A stretch of 64,000 bases of DNA, from the NCBI RefSeq assembly GCF_016863195.1, contig NZ_BOOK01000020.1, forward strand, positions 1 to 64,000. The letters run 5' to 3'. The notes beneath the pieces are model-generated. The model was not told the DNA's origin, ran no database searches, and was given only the letters and a program-made list of their open reading frames with translations. Below, one piece after another: positions 54,563 to 62,822 of the stretch. The stretch's first letter is position 1. The number at the start of each line of letters is the position of its first letter. The translations under genes were made by a program, and so were the position numbers. This DNA comes from Paraplanobispora takensis (GTDB lineage Bacteria > Actinomycetota > Actinomycetes > Streptosporangiales > Streptosporangiaceae).

Positions 54563-55467
54563 CGCGCCCGGAACGCCTCGCGGGCCGGTCCGCCGGGGAC
54601 ACCGCGGGCGACGGGGAGTTCGACGGTCTGTTCCGCGCGGCGGGCGTGACCGGGTTCCTGCACGCCGTGGACGTGGACACCGGGGCCGAGGTCGCCTACG
54701 GCGCGGACGAGTCCGTGGTCACCGCCTCGGTGTTCAAGGTGGCGCTGCTGGTGGAGTTCTTCCGTCAGGCGGACCGCGGCCTGCTGGACCCGGCCGAGCG
54801 GGTCACCATCATGGCGGACCGCCACACACCCGGGCCCACCGGAGTGGCGGCGATGGCCGACGACGTGACGATGTCCCTGCGCGACCTGGCCTATCTGATG
54901 ATCGCGGTGAGCGACAACACCGCCGCCGACACCCTGATCGGCCGGGTCGGACTGGAGGCGGTCAACACCATGCTCGCCTCCTCCGGCCTCACCGGGACGC
55001 GGGTGGAGCACGACTGCGCCGAGCTGTTCGCCAGCATCGTGCAGGACACCGGGCAGCAGGAGATGCCGACCGACCCGGCGGCGGTCTCCCGGCTGCGGGT
55101 CCTGGACCCGGCCAGGACCAACCGCAGCACGCCGCGCGAGACGACCCGGCTGCTGGCCGCGATCTGGCGCGACGAGGCCGCCTCGCCGGAGTCCTGCGCC
55201 TGGATCCGCAGGCTGATGGGCCTGCAGGTCTGGCCGCACCGGCTGGCCGCGGGCTTCCCCTACGACGACGTCGCGGTCAGCGGCAAGACCGGCACGCTGC
55301 CCACGGTGCGCAACGAGGCCGGCGTGGTGGAGTATCCCGACGGCGGACGGTACGCGGTCGCCGTCTTCACCCGTTCGTACGGCACGGCGCAGAACCAGCC
55401 GCGCGCCGACGCGGTGATCGGCACCTCGGCCAGGGTCGCGGTGGAGCGGCTGCGCGCCCGCTCCTGA
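54559..55467 (+). CDS. Class A beta-lactamase-like serine hydrolase without signal peptide
   Basis: A 302-residue protein with class A motifs SVFK (Ser57, Lys60), SDN (118-120) and KTGT (243-246). Spacing from Ser57 to SDN matches class A numbering. The omega-loop ExxLN motif is not intact: Glu155 lies near the expected place but is followed by LFAS. The N-terminus (MTRPERLAGRSAG) has no signal peptide, so the protein should stay in the cytoplasm. It overlaps the LysR gene and probably works with it. Streptomyces cacaoi BlaB, a cytoplasmic beta-lactamase-like regulator, is the closest known parallel. Confidence 0.83.
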   Translation: MTRPERLAGRSAGDTAGDGEFDGLFRAAGVTGFLHAVDVDTGAEVAYGADESVVTASVFKVALLVEFFRQADRGLLDPAERVTIMADRHTPGPTGVAAMADDVTMSLRDLAYLMIAVSDNTAADTLIGRVGLEAVNTMLASSGLTGTRVEHDCAELFASIVQDTGQQEMPTDPAAVSRLRVLDPARTNRSTPRETTRLLAAIWRDEAASPESCAWIRRLMGLQVWPHRLAAGFPYDDVAVSGKTGTLPTVRNEAGVVEYPDGGRYAVAVFTRSYGTAQNQPRADAVIGTSARVAVERLRARS

Positions 55468-55573
55468 CCCGCCCGGCCGCGTGCCCGGTTATGTGGAGGG
55501 CCCACACCCGTAGCGCCGCCGTATGGGACCACCCGGGGATGACATCCGGCCGGGCCACCGCGAGGATGGGGGC

Positions 55574-57601
55574 ATGGTTGAGGAAGGTACGCGACTCTGG
55601 GAACCCACGCCGGAGATCGTGCGGGACGCCAAGGTCACCCGCTACATGGAGTGGCTCGGCCGCCCGGTCGACTATCAGGCTCTCTGGCAGTGGTCGGTGG
55701 ACGCTCCGGCCGAGTTCTGGACGTCGGTCTGGGACTATTTCGAGGTCGCCGGAGCGCGTGGTGACGGGCCCGTCATATCTGGGACGATGCCGGGTGCCGA
55801 ATGGTTCACGGGATCGACGCTGAACTACGCGGAGAACGCGCTGCGTCGCGCCGCGTCGGAGCCCGACGGGCCCGCGGTGGTCTTCCGCGACGAGTCCGGG
55901 GCCCGGCGCGCGCTCACTCTCGGCGAGCTGGCCGGTGAGGTCGCCCGGGTCCGCGCCGGACTGGCCCGGCTGGGGGTCGGCAGGGGCGACCGGGTCGCGG
56001 CCTACGCGCCGAACGTGCCCGAGACGCTCGTCGCCTTCCTCGCCACCGCGTCCCTGGGCGCGATCTGGTCCTCCTGCTCCCCGGACTTCGGCGCGCCCAG
56101 CGTGATCGACCGCTTCACCCAGATCGAGCCCAAGGTGCTCATCGCGGTGGACGGCTACGACTACAACGGCAGGCGCTTCGACCGCGCCGCGGTGGCCGAC
56201 GACATCGCCGCCCGGCTGCCCTCCCTCGTCGCCCGGGTGCGCATGCCCGCCGGGGGCGCCGCGGCTCCGGCGGGCACCGCCGACGTGTCGACGGGTACGG
56301 CGGTTTCGGAGGGACAGGTCGGTACGGCGGGCACGGCCGGGGCGTCGGCGGCCGGTCCCGTGGCCGGGGCCGCCGCTCACCCGGTCGTGAGCTGGGACGA
56401 GCTGCGCTCCGCCGAGGAGCCCCTGGCCTTCGAGCCGGTGCCGTTCGGCCACCCGCTGTGGATCGTCTACTCCTCCGGCACCACCGGCCTGCCCAAGCCG
56501 ATCGTGCACGGCCACGGCGGCGTGGTCCTGGAGCACCTCAAGGCGCTCTCCTTCCACCAGGACCTCGGTCCCGAGGACGTCTTCTTCTGGTACACCACGA
56601 CCGGCTGGATGATGTGGAACTACCTCATCGGCGGCCTGCTGGTCGGCGCGACGGTGGTGCTCTACGACGGCTCGGCGACCCACCCCGGCACCGACGCCCT
56701 GTGGCGGCTGGCCGCCGAGGAGGGCGTCACCTACTTCGGCACCGGCGCGCCGTACATCATCGCCTCGATGAAGGCGGGCGTGAAGCCCGAGGGGCTGGAG
56801 CGGCTGCGCGGCCTGGGCTCGACCGGCTCTCCGCTCCCGCCCGAGGGCTTCGCCTGGGTGCACGACACGCTGCCGGAGGTGCAGCTCGGCTCGTTCTCCG
56901 GCGGCACCGACGTGTGCACCGGCTTCGTCGGCGCGGTCCCGCTGCTGCCGGTGGACGCCGGGGTCATCCCGTGCCGCTGCCTGGGCGCGAAGGTGGAGTC
57001 GTTCGACCCCTCGGGCGAGCCCGTGATCGGCGAGGTGGGCGAGCTGGTGCTGACCCAGCCGATGCCGTCCATGCCGGTCATGTTCTGGAACGACCCCGAC
57101 GGCTCGCGCTACCGGGAGAGCTACTTCGCCGACTACTCCGGCATCTGGCGGCACGGCGACTGGATCAAGATCCTCCCCGACGGCGGCTGCGTGATCTACG
57201 GCCGCTCCGACTCGACGCTGAACCGCGGCGGCGTGCGGATGGGCACCAGCGAGTTCTACCGGGTGGTCGAGCGCTTCGAGGAGATCGCCGACAGCCTGGT
57301 GATCGACACCGGCCAGCTCGGCCAGGAGGGGCGCCTGCTGCTCTACGTCACCATGGCCGAGGGCGCCGAGCTCACCGACGACCTGGTCGAGCGCCTGCGT
57401 ACGACCCTGCGCGACGAGCTGTCCCCCCGCCACGTCCCCAACGAGATCACCGAGGTCCCCGGCATCCCGCGCACCCTGAGCGGCAAGAAGCTGGAGGTCC
57501 CGGTCCGCAAGATCCTCCTCGGGACGCCCCCTGCGATGGCCGCCAACCTCGACGCCATGGCCAACCCCGAGGTGCTGTCCCACTTCACCCCTAAATCCTG
57601 A
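55574..57601 (+). CDS. aacS: Acetoacetate-CoA ligase (acetoacetyl-CoA synthetase)
   Basis: A 675-residue ANL ligase. The N-terminus is the AacS type (LWEPTPEIVRDAKVTRYMEW). The adenylation motifs are IVYSSGTTGLPKPIVHGHGG, GSFSGGTDVCTGFVG (specific to acetoacetyl-CoA synthetases), WRHGDWIKI and the terminal TLSGKKLEVPVRK. It converts acetoacetate, ATP and CoA to acetoacetyl-CoA in the cytoplasm. Residues of about 225-270 form an Ala/Gly/Thr/Val-rich low-complexity insertion not found in most homologues. The start ATG follows GAGGATGGGGG. Confidence 0.93.
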   Translation: MVEEGTRLWEPTPEIVRDAKVTRYMEWLGRPVDYQALWQWSVDAPAEFWTSVWDYFEVAGARGDGPVISGTMPGAEWFTGSTLNYAENALRRAASEPDGPAVVFRDESGARRALTLGELAGEVARVRAGLARLGVGRGDRVAAYAPNVPETLVAFLATASLGAIWSSCSPDFGAPSVIDRFTQIEPKVLIAVDGYDYNGRRFDRAAVADDIAARLPSLVARVRMPAGGAAAPAGTADVSTGTAVSEGQVGTAGTAGASAAGPVAGAAAHPVVSWDELRSAEEPLAFEPVPFGHPLWIVYSSGTTGLPKPIVHGHGGVVLEHLKALSFHQDLGPEDVFFWYTTTGWMMWNYLIGGLLVGATVVLYDGSATHPGTDALWRLAAEEGVTYFGTGAPYIIASMKAGVKPEGLERLRGLGSTGSPLPPEGFAWVHDTLPEVQLGSFSGGTDVCTGFVGAVPLLPVDAGVIPCRCLGAKVESFDPSGEPVIGEVGELVLTQPMPSMPVMFWNDPDGSRYRESYFADYSGIWRHGDWIKILPDGGCVIYGRSDSTLNRGGVRMGTSEFYRVVERFEEIADSLVIDTGQLGQEGRLLLYVTMAEGAELTDDLVERLRTTLRDELSPRHVPNEITEVPGIPRTLSGKKLEVPVRKILLGTPPAMAANLDAMANPEVLSHFTPKS

Positions 57602-57612
57602 GACCGCCCGCG

Positions 57613-57653
57613 GATCACTGAAGTACAGTCCAGTGGACTGTACTTCAGTGATC
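57613..57653. promoter_or_regulatory. 41-bp perfect palindrome
   Basis: Two exact 20-bp arms around a single central G. Each arm, read inwards, ends GTACAGTCCA. It lies 12 bp after the aacS stop and 13 bp before the GTG of the DUF234-type ATPase gene, so it overlaps the ATPase promoter or leader. It may be an operator, or a cruciform-forming terminator of aacS. There is no T-tract. Confidence 0.85.
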
Positions 57654-57666
57654 TGCGAGGTAACCC

Positions 57667-59130
57667 GTGGTCGCAAAACCCGATTACATCTTCGACCGTG
57701 ACTGGGAGTGGGAGGCGCTGTCCTCCTTCGCCGAGGGGACGCAGGCCGAGGTGGCGTTCGGGGTGGTCAGCGGTCGGCGCAGGCAGGGCAAGACGTTCCT
57801 GCTCAAGGCGCTGGCCGAGGCGACGGGCGGCTTCTACTTCGAGGCGACAGAGGGAACGAGCATCGAGTCGCTCCGGTTGTTCGGCATGGCCATGGCTCGG
57901 CACCAGGGCTCCCCGGTGGGCTATCCATTCGCGGACTGGCGGGACGCGCTGGAGTTCTTCTTCTCGCTCCCGAAGGACCGGCCGCTCCCGCTGATCCTCG
58001 ATGAGTTCCCGTACCTGATGAAGGCTGAACCGGCTCTGCCCTCGATCCTCAAACAGGAGATCGACCTGCGCGGGCGGACCCACCGGGGAAGCAGCCTCGC
58101 ACGGGTCCTGATCTGCGGGTCCGCTCTCTCCGTGATGGGAAAGATCCTGTCCGGCCAGGCGCCGCTCCGCGGGCGGGCCCGGCTGGAACTCCTGGTCCAG
58201 CCGCTGGGGTTCCGCGAGGCCGCGCGATTCTGGGGGATCTCCGACCCGCGGCTGGCCGCGCTGGTGCACGCCGTGGTGGGCGGGACACCCGCCTATCGGG
58301 ACGAGTTCACTGCCGGTGACCTCCCGGCTTCGCTGGAGGATTTCGACGGCTGGGTGGTCCGTACGGTCCTCAACCGCCGCACCTCCATCTTCCGTGAGGG
58401 GCGTCACCTCCTCGCCGAGGAGAGCGACATCCGGGACCCCGCGCTCTATCACTCGGTGCTGGCCGCGGTCGCCGAGGGGAACAGCACCTGGGGCGGGATC
58501 GCAGGTCACATCGGCTACAAGTCCTCCGACATCGCCCATCCGATCAACGTGCTGGAGGACTGCGGGCTTCTGGTCAAGGAGAAGGACGCCTTCAAGTCCG
58601 CCTCGCAGTATCGGATCACCGAACCCCTGATCTCCTTCTATCAGGCGATCATGCGTCCCGAGTGGACCGATCTCGGCATCGGCCATGCCCAGGAGGTGTG
58701 GGACCGGTCCCGGCAGCGCTTCCTGTCCAAGGTGATGGGCCCGCACTTCGAGACCCTGTGCCGGGAGTTCGCACTGCGCCACGCGCGCGAGGTGTTCCCG
58801 GGAGGCGTGGGCGAGGTCGCGGCGGGCACGGTCGTGGACCCGGCCACCCGCAAGCAGATCCAGGTGGACGTCGCCGTCCTCGGCCCCGCCTATCCGAACG
58901 AGGCGCGCGGGGTCAGATCACTCGGCGAGGCGAAGTGGGACAAGGTCATGGGAGTCAGGCATCTCCAACGCCTGCGGCGCGCATGTGATCTGCTCGCCGC
59001 GAAGGGATACGACACCTCCCGCACGGTCCTGGCCTGCTACAGCGGTGCCGGGTTCGACGAGCAGCTTCAGGCGGAGGCGCGCAAGGACTCCCGGGTTCTC
59101 CTGGCGGACCTGCCCACCCTGTACGGCTGA
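57667..59130 (+). CDS. AAA-type ATPase with winged helix and DUF234 nuclease-like domain
   Basis: A 487-residue protein. The STAND-like P-loop domain has Walker A GRRRQGKT (36-43), Walker B LPLILDEF (107-114) and sensor-like LICGSALSVM. A winged helix (about 265-320: NSTWGGIAGHIGYKSSDIAHP, LEDCGLLVKE) follows. The C-terminal DUF234 domain carries Asp401 (QVDVAVLG) and Glu421-x-Lys423 (LGEAKW), the residues of a PD-(D/E)xK nuclease-like core. The family is frequent in archaea and scattered in bacteria; no function is established. GCGAGG lies 6 bp before the GTG. Codon use looks less GC-saturated than in its neighbours, so transfer is possible. Confidence 0.85.
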   Translation: MVAKPDYIFDRDWEWEALSSFAEGTQAEVAFGVVSGRRRQGKTFLLKALAEATGGFYFEATEGTSIESLRLFGMAMARHQGSPVGYPFADWRDALEFFFSLPKDRPLPLILDEFPYLMKAEPALPSILKQEIDLRGRTHRGSSLARVLICGSALSVMGKILSGQAPLRGRARLELLVQPLGFREAARFWGISDPRLAALVHAVVGGTPAYRDEFTAGDLPASLEDFDGWVVRTVLNRRTSIFREGRHLLAEESDIRDPALYHSVLAAVAEGNSTWGGIAGHIGYKSSDIAHPINVLEDCGLLVKEKDAFKSASQYRITEPLISFYQAIMRPEWTDLGIGHAQEVWDRSRQRFLSKVMGPHFETLCREFALRHAREVFPGGVGEVAAGTVVDPATRKQIQVDVAVLGPAYPNEARGVRSLGEAKWDKVMGVRHLQRLRRACDLLAAKGYDTSRTVLACYSGAGFDEQLQAEARKDSRVLLADLPTLYG

Positions 59131-59165
59131 CGCGGGCCGGGGCTCCGGGGAGTTCCCGGTGGGAG

Positions 59166-59522
59166 TCAGCCGCTGAGGGTGGACTCGCGGGCGGCCATGA
59201 CCTCGTTGACGTGTTGCTCGGCCCAGTCGGTGACGGCCCGGATGGGGGCCTGCAGGGACTGGCCGAGGGGGGTGAGCTCGTATTCCACGCGAGGGGGGAC
59301 CTCGGCGAAGACGTGGCGGGTCAGCAGGCCGTCGGCGGCCATGGCGCGCAGGGTCTGGGTGAGGACCTTGGGGGTGACGCCGCCGATCGTGTCGCGGAGT
59401 TCGGTGAAGCGGCGGGGGCCCTTGCGCAGGCTCAGCACGACCAGCACCGACCACTTGTCGCCGATGCGGTCGAGGACCAGGCGGGTGGGGCACTCGGGGT
59501 TGAACGCGTCTCCGTCCATCAT
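59166..59522 (-). CDS. HxlR-family transcriptional regulator
   Basis: A 118-residue winged-helix protein. Hallmarks are NPECPTRLVLDRIGDKWSVLV with the conserved Cys, RFTELRDTIGGVTPKVLTQTL and VEYELTPLGQSL. HxlR regulators often sense redox or electrophiles through that Cys and control a divergent oxidoreductase gene. Two adjacent ATGs (59522, 59519) can start it. It is divergent from the oxidoreductase-SnoaL gene across 86 bp containing a 15-bp inverted repeat. Confidence 0.92.
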   Translation of the reverse strand: MMDGDAFNPECPTRLVLDRIGDKWSVLVVLSLRKGPRRFTELRDTIGGVTPKVLTQTLRAMAADGLLTRHVFAEVPPRVEYELTPLGQSLQAPIRAVTDWAEQHVNEVMAARESTLSG

Positions 59523-59560
59523 AGTTTCCAGAGGGTACCAAGGGCACGTTGAAGTAACCA

Positions 59561-59575
59561 GTATCCAATGGATAC
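59561..59575. promoter_or_regulatory. 15-bp inverted repeat, probable HxlR operator
   Basis: GTATCC-AAT-GGATAC is a perfect 6+3+6 inverted repeat in the divergent gap between the HxlR gene (start 59522) and the oxidoreductase gene (start 59609). Its position suits control of both genes. Confidence 0.55.
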
Positions 59576-59608
59576 CTTCGGCCGCAACGACTTCCCAGGA
59601 GGTGTGGC

Positions 59609-60598
59609 ATGAGGATTCTGCTGATCGGGGCGAGCGGAATGATCGGCAGCCGGATCGCGGCCGAGGCCGGGGAACGGGGGCACGAGGTCACCGGGGCGAC
59701 CCGCAGCGGCGCCGGTGGGACGCGGGTCGCGGACGCGGCCGACGCCCCGGCCGTGGCCGCGCTCGCCGCCGGCCACGACGCCGTGATTCTGGCGATCGCG
59801 CCGCCGCGTGACGGTTCGGAGCCGTCCGGCCGGCTGCTGGCGGCCGGGCGCGGCGTGCTGGAGGGGATGCGCGAGGCGGGGGTGCGGCGGCTGGTGATCG
59901 TCGGGGGAGCCGGCAGCCTGGAGGCGGCGCCGGGCGTGCGGCTCGTCGACACCCCCGGGTTCCCCGATCTCTACAGGGCCGAGGCCCTGTCCCAGGCCGC
60001 GCTGCTGGACTTCGTCCGGGAGCAGGCCGGCGACCTGGACTGGACCTACGTCTCGCCGCCGGCCGAGATCCTGCCGGGCGAGCGCACGGGGGACTACCGC
60101 CTGGGCGGTGACCGGCTGCTCACCGACGCCGGCGGCGGGAGCGCCATCAGCGCCGAGGACTACGCCGTCGCCCTGGTCGACGAACTGGAGACGGGCCGCT
60201 CCACCGGCCGCCGCATCACCGTCGCCCGCGCCGACCTCGCCTCGAACAAGGCGCTGGTGGAGGAGTTCTGCCGGGCCTTCTACAACGACAAGGACTTCGA
60301 CCGCGCCCGGACGCTGCTGACCGACGACTTCGCCAACCACCACCCGGGCGCCGGGACGGGGCCGGAGGCCACGGTCAAGAGCTTCCGGGAGCAGGCCGCC
60401 GACCGCTTCCCGGCCTTCCGGCTGGAGATCCGCAGGCTGGTGGCCGAGGAGGACCACGTCTGGACCTACGGCCTGGTCACGCTCGGGCCGGACCTGCCCG
60501 CCTCGGTCTCGGTGGACATCTGGCGGATCGACCGCGGCCGGATCGCCGAGCACTGGGACGTCGGGCAGCAGGTCGCCCAGGACACCGTCCTGCTGTGA
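59609..60598 (+). CDS. NAD(P)-binding oxidoreductase fused to a SnoaL-like domain
   Basis: A 329-residue two-domain protein. Residues 1-208 are a NAD(P)H-binding atypical SDR domain (LLIGASGMIGSRIAAEAGERGH; VRRLVIVGGAGSLEAAPG; DWTYVSPPAEILPG). Residues from about 213 are a SnoaL-like NTF2 fold (LVEEFCRAFYNDKDFDRA, DDFANHHPGAGTGPEAT, DIWRIDRGRIAEHWDV). The reading frame is continuous, so this is a genuine fusion unless the sequence has an error. The two parts usually occur as separate proteins. AGGAGG lies 7 bp before the ATG. The substrate is unknown. Confidence 0.87.
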   Translation: MRILLIGASGMIGSRIAAEAGERGHEVTGATRSGAGGTRVADAADAPAVAALAAGHDAVILAIAPPRDGSEPSGRLLAAGRGVLEGMREAGVRRLVIVGGAGSLEAAPGVRLVDTPGFPDLYRAEALSQAALLDFVREQAGDLDWTYVSPPAEILPGERTGDYRLGGDRLLTDAGGGSAISAEDYAVALVDELETGRSTGRRITVARADLASNKALVEEFCRAFYNDKDFDRARTLLTDDFANHHPGAGTGPEATVKSFREQAADRFPAFRLEIRRLVAEEDHVWTYGLVTLGPDLPASVSVDIWRIDRGRIAEHWDVGQQVAQDTVLL

Positions 60599-60657
60599 CG
60601 GAGGGCGCCTGAGCGGGCGGCGTGGCCGTGCGGGGGCCGATCAGGCCGTCCGCGCGG

Positions 60658-61305
60658 TCACGCCTTCTCCGTGCCTGCGAGGCCGAACAGGGGCAGGCAG
60701 GGTTCGAGGTCGTGGATCCCGAAGCCGGGCGGGGTGCTCCAGTCCTCCCGGGACAGGCGCAGCCGCCGGGTCTCGGCGCGCTCGCCCCGGCGGCTGTGGA
60801 CGTCGATGCCGTCGTCGCGGTAGCCGAGCTTGCGGGAGACCGCGAGGGAGGCGTGGTTGTCGGTGAAGGCCGCCGAGGTCGCCGTGCGGGCGCCCAGGCC
60901 GTCGAAGGCCAGGTGGAGTACGGCGGCGCGCATCTCGGTGCCGATTCCGCGGCCGTGGAAGCGTCGTCCCAGCCAGGAGCCGGTGCCGGCCTCCCGGGTG
61001 ATCGCGAAGTCGGTGCCCGAGATCTCCTGGGTCCCGGCCACCTGCCCCTCGAAGACCGTGACGAAGAGGCAGCTCCACTTCTCCGGAGTCCAGGCCGACC
61101 ACTGGCGGAAGTGGAACCGGACCGTGCTCCGGGCCCGCTCGGCGGGCTCCGCGTCGGTCCAGGGGAAGGTGAACGGCATGTCCTGCGGGTCGTGCACTCC
61201 GTCGGCGGCCAGATCCGCGAGGGCGTCGAGGTCGTCGAGCGAGGGCAGGCGCAGTTCGAGGCGCGGGGTGGTCACCCGGAGCCGGAGGATTGGAAAGTTC
61301 CGCAT
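60658..61305 (-). CDS. GNAT-family N-acetyltransferase (RimJ/RimL type)
   Basis: A 215-residue acetyltransferase. It begins RLRVTTPRLELRLPSLDDLDAL, has the acetyl-CoA loop WLGRRFHGRGIGTEMRAAVL and motif B NHASLAVSRKLGY. It is similar to the RimJ/RimL-like enzymes that act on amino groups of proteins or small molecules. The ATG at 61305 fits the family start; longer frames add unconserved sequence. The 232 bp to the next divergent gene show no feature beyond moderate AT content. Confidence 0.88.
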   Translation of the reverse strand: MRNFPILRLRVTTPRLELRLPSLDDLDALADLAADGVHDPQDMPFTFPWTDAEPAERARSTVRFHFRQWSAWTPEKWSCLFVTVFEGQVAGTQEISGTDFAITREAGTGSWLGRRFHGRGIGTEMRAAVLHLAFDGLGARTATSAAFTDNHASLAVSRKLGYRDDGIDVHSRRGERAETRRLRLSREDWSTPPGFGIHDLEPCLPLFGLAGTEKA

Positions 61306-61537
61306 ACCCCTCGATCCTGTGGTGACGGGGCGCGGGAGTCCAATGGATTTCGGCCGGGGTGTTCTTCCCGCGCGGGTGTGAATCCGGGAACGTTCCTTTC
61401 GAACCGGACGCGTCCCTTTCACCGGGGAGTCGCGAGTTTCGCGCGGAGGTCATTCATCTCCCGCCCGGGACATTTCTCCCGGTCGGAACGGACATCGGCC
61501 CATGTGGCCTGGGACATGGTGCCGATTGAGTGACCAC

Positions 61538-62212
61538 ATGATGAAAAATCCGGATTCGGTCCGCCGGTGGGTGGCCGGTATCGCCCTCCTCGCCTGGCCC
61601 GCCTTCGAGTTCCTCGCCTTCTTCACCGCCCCGCCCGGGGCCGAGCACGACCCCGCGATCTTCCGGGAGCAGGCGAACGCCGTACAGGTGAGCGCCCTGC
61701 TCTACATCTGGGCGACGCTCAGCCTCATCCCCGCCGTGCTGGGCATGGCCCACCTGCTGAAGTACCGCGCGCCCCGGACCGGGATCATCGGCGCCGCGCT
61801 CGGGCTGATCGGCGCCGGGCACGGGCTGACCCTGTTCACCACCGACTTCTACGACCTGGCCCTGGCCCAGTCCCTGCCCGACGCCCAGGCGGAGCAGGTG
61901 ACCGCGCGCGCCGGCGAGCTGTGGGGATTCCTGTACGGCATGCTGCTGCCCGGCTTCCTGCTGCACATCGGGCTGATCACGCTGCTGGCCGGGCTGGCCG
62001 CGACGCGCCTGGCCCCGTGGTGGGTGCCGGTCGTGGCGATCGCAGGGACGCTCGTGCCGTTCCTGACCGTGGAGCAGTCGCCCGCCGTGCAGTCCACCGG
62101 GTCGCTGCTGCACCTGGCGGCCTACGGCTGGATCGCGCTGAGCCTGCTGCGGATGCCGCAGGCGCAGTGGACGCAGACGGCCGCTACAGACCGGCCTCTC
62201 GAGCGCGTGTGA
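61538..62212 (+). CDS. Multi-pass membrane protein of unknown function
   Basis: A 224-residue protein with about six hydrophobic segments (AGIALLAWPAFEFLAFF, SALLYIWATLSLIPAVLGMA, GIIGAALGLIGAGHGLTLF, LLPGFLLHIGLITLLAGLAA, WWVPVVAIAGTLVPFL, LLHLAAYGWIALSLL). No catalytic motif is visible. ATG 61538 is followed by a second ATG. Its 3' end overlaps the response regulator gene on the other strand by 29 bp. It may be a target or sensor partner of that two-component system; this is positional inference. Confidence 0.75.
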   Translation: MMKNPDSVRRWVAGIALLAWPAFEFLAFFTAPPGAEHDPAIFREQANAVQVSALLYIWATLSLIPAVLGMAHLLKYRAPRTGIIGAALGLIGAGHGLTLFTTDFYDLALAQSLPDAQAEQVTARAGELWGFLYGMLLPGFLLHIGLITLLAGLAATRLAPWWVPVVAIAGTLVPFLTVEQSPAVQSTGSLLHLAAYGWIALSLLRMPQAQWTQTAATDRPLERV

Positions 62213-62822
62213 TCGCCTGGGCCCGGTCGGCCACCTGCAGCTTGGTGAAGACCGAGGAGACGTGGTTGCGCACAGTCTTCTGGCTCAGCCCGAGCCTGGC
62301 CGCGATCTGGGGGTTGGTGAGATGCCCGGCGACCAGGGCGAGGATCTCCCGTTCCCGCCTGGTCAGCTCGGGCAGCGCCTGGGCGTCGGGCCCGCTCCGC
62401 TCGCGCGCGGCGAAGTAGTCGGCCATCCGGGCGGCGATCGCGGGGCCGAAGATGGCCTCGCCGTCGGCGACCGCGTGCACGGACCGCACCAGCTCCGCCT
62501 TGCGCGCGCCCTTGAGGACGTAGCCGCGGGCCCCGGCCCGCATGGCCGCGAAGACCGAGTCGTCGTCGTCGGCCATGCTGAGCACGATCACCCGGACGTG
62601 CGGATGGTCGCGGACCAGCCGTTCGGTCGCGGCGATCCCGCCCATGCCCGGCATCGTCAGGTCCATCAGGACCACGTCCGGCTGCGCCCGCCCGACGAGG
62701 GCCAGCGCCTGCTCCCCGCTGGCCGCCTCGTCGGCGACCTCGATGTCCTCGACCGCCGACAGCAGGGCCCGCAGCCCGGTGCGGAACCCGGCGTGGTCGT
62801 CGACCAGCAGAACCCTGATCAC
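62184..62822 (-). CDS. LuxR-type response regulator
   Basis: A 212-residue regulator. Phosphoacceptor Asp54 (VVLMDLTMPG), Lys in GYVLKGAR and the LuxR HTH (LTRREREILALVAGHLTNPQIA, then KTVRNHVSSVFTKLQV) are all present. The GTG overlaps the stop of the kinase gene by 4 bp. The 3' end overlaps the convergent membrane protein gene. Confidence 0.93.
   Translation of the reverse strand: MIRVLLVDDHAGFRTGLRALLSAVEDIEVADEAASGEQALALVGRAQPDVVLMDLTMPGMGGIAATERLVRDHPHVRVIVLSMADDDDSVFAAMRAGARGYVLKGARKAELVRSVHAVADGEAIFGPAIAARMADYFAARERSGPDAQALPELTRREREILALVAGHLTNPQIAARLGLSQKTVRNHVSSVFTKLQVADRAQAITRAREAGL

Noticed and set aside
54559-55467. Secreted antibiotic-resistance beta-lactamase
   Set aside because: There is no signal peptide or lipobox and the omega-loop motif is not intact; the overlap with a LysR gene favours a regulatory cytoplasmic protein.
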